This document shows positions 56,427 through 64,000 of a stretch of DNA of 64,000 bases, piece by piece (positions within the stretch are counted from its first letter, which is position 1; each line of letters starts with the position of its first letter). Made by a program: the position numbers and the translations under genes. Location: positions 1 through 64,000 of the forward strand of contig JANBQC010000003.1 of NCBI GenBank assembly GCA_027576995.1, written 5' to 3'. The notes under the pieces are model-generated. The model saw nothing but the letters and a program-made list of their open reading frames with translations, did not search any database and was not told where the DNA came from. This DNA is from Dimargaris cristalligena (Eukaryota; Kickxellomycota; Dimargaritomycetes; Dimargaritales; Dimargaritaceae).

Positions 56427-59082
56427 ATGGCCACTACTAGACTCAAACTTCGCTCCTACGCCGCCGCTTTTCTCAATGCCGTCTTTTTCGACCTCCATCT
56501 CTACCTCATATTGGGGGTCGTGCTCGGCGTGATCGCCAGCTTCATCGACATTAGCTACGAATGGCTCAATGACTACCGGGAGGGTTATTGCCAAACCGGC
56601 TTCTACCTCAACCAGCGCTTCTGCTGCTGGGCCGAAAAATGTAGGTTACCTAGGACTGTATCCACGCCCTCCACCCATTCGCTACCATCCATGTAGTCTC
56701 GTAAGATGGCGGACAGGCCAACCATGGCCCTGGTCCGCCTCGCGTGGCTCACACACTGACTGACCCTACTATTGAGCACAGGACCTTATCTGCCATGTAG
56801 CCCCTACGTACTGTTCGATCGACTCACCATGTCTATATCCGCCCTATCTGTCCTCTTACCCTTTGTCCCTTTAGCATACGCGACTTGCGCCGGTTGGGTC
56901 TCCTGGAGTAAATACCTGGGCATCCAATCCCCCGTGGCCTCCTGGCTCTACCATTACCTTGTTTATATTTTAAGCGGAGTGCTCCTGGCCGGTGCCAGCT
57001 CGGTCCTCGTCGTTTACTTTGCGCCCTACGCCTCGAGTAGCGGTATTTCGGAAATCAAGACCATTCTGGGTGGCTATAAAATCCCCCGCTTCCTCGGATT
57101 CCGGACCCTCGTCATTAAGATCATTGGTACGGTCCTGGCGGTGGCCTCGGGCCTGGGGGTCGGTAAGGAGGGGTCCCTTGTGCACATTGCGGGATGCTGT
57201 GGCAATATTCTGAGCCGCTTATTCGGCCGTTTCCGGAATAACGAAGCCAAGCGACAGGAAATGCTGTCGGTGGCCTCCGCGGCCGGTATCTCGGTGGCGT
57301 TCGGGGCCCCCATCGGTGGGGTGCTCTTCAGTCTTGAAGAACTGTCGTACTACTTTCCGTCGCAGACCATGTGGCGGAGCTTCTTCTGTGCTATGGTGGC
57401 CTCCATGATGCTTAAGTTTATGAACCCTTTTCGCACGGGCAAACTCGTAGCCTTTCAGGTCACCTATGATCGGGCCTGGCACGGGTTTGAACTGGTATTC
57501 TTTATTATCCTGGGGGCCCTCGGAGGGATCATTGGTACCGCCATCATCCGGCTTAACCTATGGGCGGCCACTCGTCGCCAACTGGCCTGGGTCCGGGCTA
57601 ATCCCGTTACTGAGGTCCTGTGTCTGGCGGCCGTCACATCCGCCATCAACTTTCTCAATATCCTTTTGCAGGTCGATACGGTCGAACTGGTGTCCAACCT
57701 TTTTACGGAATGCGCCGATATGGGCTATGAAGGAATTTGCGATCCCTCCCGCATCGGGCGCACTGTCCTACTGCTGATTGCGGCGGCTATCCTCAAGACT
57801 CTGTTTGCCTCGGTCACGTATGGAACCAAGGTCCCAGGGGGTATTTTGATGCCATCCATGGCCATTGGGGCCTGTACGGGACGGGCCATTGGCATTCTGG
57901 TCCAACTCTGGCAGCGGCACTACCCGACACTGGTCATCTTCCGTTCGTGTGCCCCCGACGTTCCCTGCGTCACCCCCGGTGTGTACGCTTTGGTGGGGGC
58001 GGCCGCCACGATGGCTGGTGTTACTCGCATGACCATTACCACCGTGGTGGTCATGTTCGAACTAACGGGTGCCCTTATTTATGTACTGCCCATTATGGTG
58101 GCCGTGACGGTCAGCAAATGGGTGGGCGACGGCTTTGGGCCCGACGGCATTTTCGAGCGGCTCATCCGATTCCACGGCTACCCTTACCTTGGACCTCAGG
58201 TCCGGTACCCTCGGGAGACAGCTGCGGCGGAAGTGATGACACGCGTTCAGGATCTGGTAGTTATTGCGACCGCTACGGCGCCCACCAATACCTTGGCCGG
58301 CCTGCGCGAATTCCTGATCCGCACCGGCTACCAAGGGTTCCCTGTCGTTCAGTCTCTCGAAACTATGCAACTGGTTGGCTACGTGAGCCGGCCGAAACTA
58401 CAGGCGGCCGTTGAGCAGGCCCTGAAAGTCGACGGCTACTCGGAGGATACCGTCGCCTATTTCGGCACCAGTCTCACCATGGATCACCCTGTCACGACCC
58501 GTTTTGTTGATTTACGGGCGGCCCTGGACACCCCACCAATTACCATGTCCCTCACCACGCCCATGTTTTTAGTCATTGAGACATTCAAGCAGCTAGTAAG
58601 TATCCCCAGATTATTTAATTCACGGCTGGAAATTGGCAGAATATGTGTACAGTCAAACCCCATTGAACTGAGCGATAGATTTTATTTGTGAAAGGCCACC
58701 ATGATGTGCCTATAATTTAACTATACCCACCATGGACGATGCGGCGATTATTAATATTTGTTCTAATCTTTATCTACAATTTAACCCAAATGATTACTTC
58801 AACAAACCACAGGGTCTGCGTTATATTCTGATTACCCGCAACGGTCAACTCAATGGGCTAATCACCAAAAAAGATGTACTCCGGCATCTGGCCGCCCTAG
58901 ACAACCGCTCGGAACGTTACCAGTCAATACCAGGGACCTACCATTACGACCCTGTCTATCCGGGGCAATCCTCACCGTCGAACGAATACGGGGATCGGCC
59001 CTCCGCTCATTTTACCCATCGATTTCCACCCGTTCCTCAACAGCGGTTCGCCTCGCTAACTGAAGACGAAATTGTATCTTAA
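56427..59082 (+). CDS. CLC-type chloride/proton exchanger (Gef1/ClC-3 like, three exons)
   Basis: Exons are 56427-56640, 56875-58595 and 58813-59082, giving 734 residues. Intron 1 ends in a strong pyrimidine tract before TTTAG at 56874; the nearer acceptor at 56781 would create a TGA and is rejected. The body has the CLC helices (FAPYASSSGISEIKTILGGY, GLGVGKEGSLVHIAGCCGN, ASAAGISVAFGAPIGGVLFS), the gating Glu170 and proton Glu227, GVYALVGAAATMAGVTRMT, and two C-terminal CBS domains, the second split by intron 2 (ETFKQL, then GLRYILITRNGQLNGLI). The family acts in Golgi/vacuole acidification and cation homeostasis. Pro is replaced by Ser in both the GSGIP and GKEGP motifs. The stop codon overlaps an AATAAA (59082-59087). 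Confidence 0.93.
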
Positions 59083-59727
59083 ATAAACAAAATGGCCCTG
59101 GGCGTCATCCCAGTTATAATTCATGTTCACCAAGGGTATATATTAATTATGCTGGTGTGGTAGAATGGAATGCCTAAGACATTCAACTTACCATTGGTGG
59201 CAGTTGCAGCACCTTATCCACAGAGCTCCATAACTTCTAAAATGTAAAGATTGCTAGTAAATAAGGGAGGTGGATGGGATGTTATTTGTCATCACAGGAA
59301 TTTATTGGTCCCACACTTCATTCACCTGCCCAATGGCTGCGTGAAGGCATAGGAAGAGGAGAGTAAGTGACTCGTCGATGCAGCAGCGCAGTATGCACGA
59401 GGGGAGGGGGGCATTTATGGGAATCTACGAAAGGAAAATCGATTTCTGATGTGACATTTATCTAAACAAATTACCTATTCCTTTCCCTGTTTACCCTTTC
59501 TTTTTCTGTTATTCTTAAGGGTAGCATTTACACCTTACCCTCCATACTAGTCTTTTTCTAATACCCACTGTGCCTCAACTAAAATACAACAGCTTGGGAA
59601 TTCCAAGCAACGGTACATTCCCGCAACAACCCCTGCTTTTCCCAACACGTTCCTAGTTCACCCACACGCCGCCCCTCCCCCCCATTGCCCACCACTACAA
59701 TACGCATAGTTTCCAAGGTCTGCAACC
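59083..59727. other. Intergenic region between CLC and ESA1
   Basis: It holds the CLC 3' end (AATAAA at 59082-59087) and a pyrimidine-rich ESA1 leader from about 59480. No gene seen. Confidence 0.6.
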
Positions 59728-61287
59728 ATGCCTCGTCAGGCCGCCCCCTCCGACCGAAAGACCAGGCTAGAGAGTAGCCCCACTCCGGCTGTCGAGCCCC
59801 CGGCCGCACCGGAGGCCAGCGCCCAGACCTCAGCAGACGATACCATGGAACCCCTCACCAGCCTAGATCAAGTTCGGGTGGGGTGCAAAGTGTTTGTGGA
59901 AAAATCCGTCAACCCAGCCGAACCCGAGTACCGCAAGGCCGAAATTTTGTCTATTCGGGCCGTCAAACCCACGCGCGCCGAATTGCGCAGCGCTAAAGCG
60001 GCGACTACTAAGAATGGCGAGGTTCCCGCCGAAATTTTCCAGTACTACGTCCATTACTGCGAGTTCAACAAACGGCTGGACGAATGGATTAAACCGCATC
60101 GAATTGAAATGGACCGGGGTATCGAATACCCTAAAGTGAAGCGGCCGCGGGGTGGCGCCGCTGGGGTTGCTGAAGGAACACCCGGCCGAACCCCCAAAGT
60201 TCCCCGCAAGACCTTGGCGGGACGCACGCCCATGGGTCGAGGTACCCCCGGACCCGGCGCGGCTGATAAAGAACGCGGAGACACGCCAGGGCCCTCCGAA
60301 TCGCCATCCAAAGGGACGGTTCCTAAGGAGGACGACGATGCCGCGGCCGCCGAAACCGGCCAGACATTCTCCAAAGAAAAGGAAATTGAGAAATTGCGTA
60401 CCTCGGGGTCAATGACTCAGAGCATTTCGGAAGTGTCGCGGGTGAAGAACCTTAATCGGGTCGTCATTGGCAAACACGAGGTCGAGGCCTGGTACTTCTC
60501 ACCCTACCCCGCCGAATTCGCCCACGCTGACACTGTCTACCTGTGCGAGTTCTGCTTTAGCTACTTCATATCGCATCGCCAACTTGAACGGCACTGCCTG
60601 CACTGTACCCTCCAGCATCCCCCCGGTAACGAAATTTACCGGCAGGATGACCTCTCCTTTTTCGAGATTGACGGCCGCAAGCAAAAGGTGTACTGCCGCA
60701 ACCTGTGCCTCGTATCCAAGCTGTTCCTAGATCACAAGACACTCTATTATGACGTTGATCCGTTCCTTTTCTACGTCATGACAGTGACCGACGACCATGG
60801 TTGCCATGTCATTGGCTACTTTAGCAAAGAAAAGGAGTCCCTCGACAACTACAATCTGGCCTGTATTCTGACCCTGCCCCAGTACCAGCGCATGGGGTTC
60901 GGCCGTACGTTAATTGCCTTTTCGTATGAGCTGTCCAAGGCGGAGGGCAAGATTGGGTCCCCCGAAAAGCCCCTGTCGGATCTGGGTCTACTCAGCTACC
61001 GCGCTTACTGGTCGGAAACCCTTATTGACAAGCTGGTCCGCTTCAAAGGGGAGGTGTCCATCGATGAACTGTCCCACATGACCTCGTTTACGACCCAGGA
61101 TATTTTACACACCCTGCAGTCGATTGATGCACTCAAATACTATCGGGGGCAGCACATTATTTGCCTGAACGACTCGGTGATTGAAAATTACTATAAGGCA
61201 CTGAAGAAAAAGCGGCGTAATATTAACCCCCAGGCCCTTCAGTGGAAGCCCCCACACTTTTCAGCCGCGGAGCTACGCTATATTTAG
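59728..61287 (+). CDS. ESA1: MYST histone acetyltransferase Esa1/Tip60
   Basis: A single exon of 519 residues. Residues about 44-130 form the Tudor-knot/chromo-barrel (VGCKVFVEKS to YYVHYCEFNKRLDEWI). A Pro/Gly/Thr-rich linker (about 135-225) follows. The MYST domain (about 235-515) has the C2HC finger C273, C276, H289 and C293, the autoacetylated Lys337, catalytic Cys379 (LACIL) and Glu413, and the acetyl-CoA loop QRMGFGRTLI. In yeast Esa1 is the catalytic subunit of NuA4, acetylating H4 and H2A.Z. The length exceeds yeast Esa1 (445) because of the linker and an N-terminal extension. The Tudor-knot plus the MYST sequence separates it from Sas2 and Sas3. Confidence 0.96.
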   Translation: MPRQAAPSDRKTRLESSPTPAVEPPAAPEASAQTSADDTMEPLTSLDQVRVGCKVFVEKSVNPAEPEYRKAEILSIRAVKPTRAELRSAKAATTKNGEVPAEIFQYYVHYCEFNKRLDEWIKPHRIEMDRGIEYPKVKRPRGGAAGVAEGTPGRTPKVPRKTLAGRTPMGRGTPGPGAADKERGDTPGPSESPSKGTVPKEDDDAAAAETGQTFSKEKEIEKLRTSGSMTQSISEVSRVKNLNRVVIGKHEVEAWYFSPYPAEFAHADTVYLCEFCFSYFISHRQLERHCLHCTLQHPPGNEIYRQDDLSFFEIDGRKQKVYCRNLCLVSKLFLDHKTLYYDVDPFLFYVMTVTDDHGCHVIGYFSKEKESLDNYNLACILTLPQYQRMGFGRTLIAFSYELSKAEGKIGSPEKPLSDLGLLSYRAYWSETLIDKLVRFKGEVSIDELSHMTSFTTQDILHTLQSIDALKYYRGQHIICLNDSVIENYYKALKKKRRNINPQALQWKPPHFSAAELRYI

Positions 61288-61295
61288 TTGGCGGC

Positions 61296-61664
61296 ATGTT
61301 TGGTCTCTTACGGACCCACTTACCACTCTTGTACTATTTTTCTTCTACGCCGGGCCATTCATTATGGTATCCCGCCCCTCCTCACCCATCGGCTTTGCTC
61401 GATTATGCCGGGTGTCCATACTCATATAATATCCCCCTGATGTATACCACGATAGGTATTATTTTTTTGTACATGGACCTCTAACAACCCAACTTTGTAT
61501 ACTTATTCAGTTTATGTATCCGTCTAATAAACCTCGGTTTTCCCTTAACTTTACAGAGTGGTGTAGTTAATTCCAACCCGGTGTATTGGACTGAGTTTCG
61601 CAAACTAATCTTAATAGTGGTGGTGGGCCTTGTCTATACCCTGTTTCCCGATCAATCGGTCTAA
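61296..61664 (+). CDS. Tentative small membrane protein with a 42-nt intron
   Basis: A frame opening 8 bases after the ESA1 stop (MFGLLRTHLPLLYYF) reaches TAA at 61482. Removing a candidate intron at 61469-61510 (GTACAT donor, CTAAC branch site, TATTCAG acceptor) joins it in phase to a frame ending at 61664. That frame contains SGVVNSNPVYWTEFRKLILI and a C-terminal hydrophobic helix (IVVVGLVYTLFP). The downstream piece looks clearly protein-like; the upstream exon is uncertain because it lies so close to ESA1. About 108 residues if correct. It could instead be ESA1 3' UTR. No family recognised. Confidence 0.3.
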
Positions 61665-62185
61665 ATTGATGTTACTGTATTGGCCGCCCAATGGGTAAAA
61701 TTAGGGCGGTTTCGGAGTATTGGTGGTTTTTCTACCCCAGTTGTTTGCAAGCAATAGTGTCTAGTGGTAGGGCAATTTTAGTGTGTTGGTGGTGCTGCTT
61801 GGCCTCTTAGCCCAAGTAGACTGCGTTTGGGTATCGTACTGAATATAATCACGTGATAATAACTATTATCTGACCAATTCTTTACCCCAATTACCATTGT
61901 CTTAGATTCAAACCTTGGCTAATTTTTTTTCGGCGTTTTTTACTGGATTGGCTGTGGGAGCTGTTTTGTGCCCGTCCTCCCCTTCCAAGCCGATCGACCA
62001 CTCTACCACTCTGGGTGGAGGACTAGGGGGGAGGGACTACTATAACCCAGCAGGGCGTCCTGGCCACCGCTTGATCCTCCCTCTCCTTTCTCATCAACTC
62101 ACGTCGAATCTCCTCGGCCCTTAGTCACCGCTGTGTCCATTGCCCCCCAATCCCCCCTCTACACTCTCTCAGCTTTAAAATAAAA
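61665..62185. other. Intergenic region and uS10 leader
   Basis: No gene recognised. A pyrimidine-rich leader precedes the uS10 ATG from about 62060. Confidence 0.6.
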
Positions 62186-62551
62186 ATGGCTTACGTCGCT
62201 AAAGGCAAACCCGGTCTGGAAGCCCCCGTCCGCCCCAAGGTCCACCGCATCCGCATCACCCTGTCGTCCCGCAATGTCCAGAACCTCGAGAAGGTCTGTT
62301 CCGATCTGGTCCTCCGCGCCAAGGAGAAGCAGCTGAAGATCAGCGGCCCCATCCGTCTGCCCACCAAGGTCCTCCGCATCACCACCCGTAAGACCCCCAA
62401 CGGTGAGGGTACCAAGACCTGGGATCGCTTCCAGATGCGCATCCACAAGCGCGTCATCGATCTCCACTCCCCCAGCGAGATCGTCAAGCAGATCACCTCC
62501 ATCTCCATTGAACCCGGTGTGGAGGTCGAAGTCACCATCGCCGAAAACTAA
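62186..62551 (+). CDS. RPS20: 40S ribosomal protein uS10 (S20)
   Basis: A single intronless exon of 121 residues. The sequence has the uS10 family features: [20 protein letters not shown], the loop [20 protein letters not shown], and [20 protein letters not shown]. It ends EVEVTIAEN, close to yeast Rps20 in length. It sits at the head of the small subunit. Strong C-ending codon bias marks high expression. Unlike eL42 and eL37 there is no intron in the coding part. AATAAA lies at 62866-62871. Confidence 0.97.
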   Translation: MAYVAKGKPGLEAPVRPKVHRIRITLSSRNVQNLEKVCSDLVLRAKEKQLKISGPIRLPTKVLRITTRKTPNGEGTKTWDRFQMRIHKRVIDLHSPSEIVKQITSISIEPGVEVEVTIAEN

Positions 62552-64000
62552 ACACAGCTTTCCCCCCTTCAGCGTGCGTTGCAAAGGTGCGACCTTTTCC
62601 GGACCGTGGTATTCGTCGGCTCCGCTCGTCTTCGCAGGGTGTGCTAAATCGGACTAGTAACGGGGGGATATTATCTTTCCCAACACTAATCCTGTGTCGT
62701 TCCCCTTGCGCTGACTGGGTGGTGCCCCGAGGATTCGAACGTGTATTTTATACGTTTTGGAACTTCCGTGTACCACCTTTCCCTTATTCCCTTTTTTTTT
62801 TAGTTCGCCTCTTTGCTCAGATGTTTACTTTTAATCTGTGGCCCTTTCACTCCGGCCCACTGTAAAATAAATACTTGAGTGTCGAATGCTAATTGTTGAC
62901 TTCGGTCATGCTATAGTTCGTGGTTTTGTACATTGCCAACGGCCTAATGTTTAGTTACCTCTATTGGGCTATTAGAGGGCTATACGTAGTGTTATACATA
63001 TCACTCGCCCTGGCTTAGTCTGGCAGGTTTTACCATCAGCAATAGTGTTCAATCTATTATTCACCCAAGTTGAAATTATTGTGCTACAGGGCAGTACGAT
63101 GGGGGAGCTGGGGTTGTAGCGAATACTTAAGCAGTACAGGCTGGACTTGATATGGGGCCATGTATTGTTGGTCCAAAATTCCCTTAAATAATAGTGTGCC
63201 AAACTCGGTTAAATGTTAAATTAAAAGGGAGGGGAGACTCAAGTCAACCCCGAGCGATCACTAGGAAAGGTCACTGTAGAGTAGTGCAGACTGGGAAGCT
63301 GGTCTTGGACACTGTGTAGCCCATATGCTAAGGGTGGTTAAGGGTTAGGCCAAGTGCGTTATTTAACCTTTAGCGCTGCGATTGCCATTGGAGTGTAGCC
63401 CAGATTATTATTTAGTCATTTATCGCAATCTCCAATGCGTATTACTTAACTATCTCATATATATAATTCCTAATATAAAGTAGACATCTCTTACCTATAG
63501 CGCTGTGTATTGGATTAGCTTTGCCAGTGACAATGCCTCAGTTGGGGCAGCGATTCATCAAATTGGGTAGGAGGAGACTCACCAAATGGGCCGTAAATTT
63601 CGGCAGGAGTTTCCTTATTGCTTAATTTTCCTGATGTTTAGATTTCGGTAAGTTTTGTTTCAGCACAGTTGGGAGATGTTACACTACGTTTGGGTTGAAA
63701 CGCTATGCTGACGCGCAGCTGGAATCGGTCATATAAACTGTTGAAAGGACCACGTACGGTTGAATCAGGTGATTGCAATCAATAATCTAGGCTTGAAACA
63801 TCCCATAGCCAATTTAAACCTAATGGACACGGTTGGTTAATTACTACAGAAAGGAAATTTTTATATTTTCCCTTGTTTCAGAATTTAAAGAGATGCGTAA
63901 AAATTTTTAAGTTCATAGGTGTGTTGGGGACATCTGGAAAAAAATAATCATTGGCTGTTAGGGCTAAGCGAACCAGGGAGTGTAACCCGACCAGATAGAG
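62552..64000. other. Right-edge intergenic DNA
   Basis: It contains the uS10 3' region (AATAAA at 62866-62871). No further gene recognised. The minus-strand frame 62972-63202 has no motif. Confidence 0.55.

Noticed and set aside
56772..56874. Upstream extension of the second CLC exon to 56772
   Set aside because: Splicing at the acceptor near 56781 would create an in-frame TGA. The pyrimidine-rich acceptor at 56874 restores the family sequence.
62700..62770. tRNA T-loop-like GGATTCGAAC on the minus-strand sense
   Set aside because: The flanking bases do not form a T stem, and no acceptor or anticodon stem can be drawn.

Overview
The window is eukaryotic, almost certainly nuclear DNA of an early-diverging filamentous fungus. 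Protein genes carry GT-AG introns of about 64 to 585 bases. Conserved housekeeping genes (eL42, eL37, uS10, ARV1, MTHFR, ESA1, a CLC transporter, a cell-wall-type MAPKK) have fungal features. They are GC-rich with C-ending codons and lie between long AT-rich spacers. The mix recalls Zoopagomycota/Kickxellomycotina (for example Dimargaris-like fungi), but that placement is inference. I saw no tRNA, rRNA or CRISPR array and no intact transposon.

Layout: 1-9.5 kb has a 7TM receptor-like gene (-), a spliced gene for mitochondrial bL34 (-) and long empty AT-rich stretches. 9.5-21 kb has eL42 (+), ARV1 (+), a caprin-like RGG protein (+) and an MKK1/2/Pek1-type MAPKK (-). 21-29 kb has methylenetetrahydrofolate reductase (+) and a SUT/SLC45-type sugar-proton symporter with a 16-nt microexon (+). 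29-45 kb is gene-poor and AT-rich. It holds several unfamiliar, mostly minus-strand and probably secreted proteins, a 1-kb stretch without any CpG that looks like a methylation-decayed mobile element, and one copy of a dispersed repeat shared with 8.8 kb. 45-48.3 kb is a single 1114-codon reading frame joining 3-isopropylmalate dehydrogenase to a complete isopropylmalate isomerase, that is, two leucine-pathway enzymes in one polypeptide. 49.5-64 kb has eL37 (+), an Mtf2-like mitochondrial protein (+), a signal-peptide plus F-box-like gene (-), a CLC Cl-/H+ exchanger (+), the MYST acetyltransferase ESA1/Tip60 (+), a tentative small membrane protein (+) and uS10 (+).

Most neighbours have unrelated roles, as is usual in fungi. 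Shared themes are translation (eL42, eL37, uS10, bL34m), one-carbon and leucine metabolism, membrane transport and signalling. The most notable object is the LEU2-LEU1-type fusion. Next come the AUG-only first exons of two ribosomal protein genes, the CpG desert, and the secreted F-box-like and lineage-specific gene set. Splice sites were assigned by eye from consensus signals, reading phase and protein family conservation.
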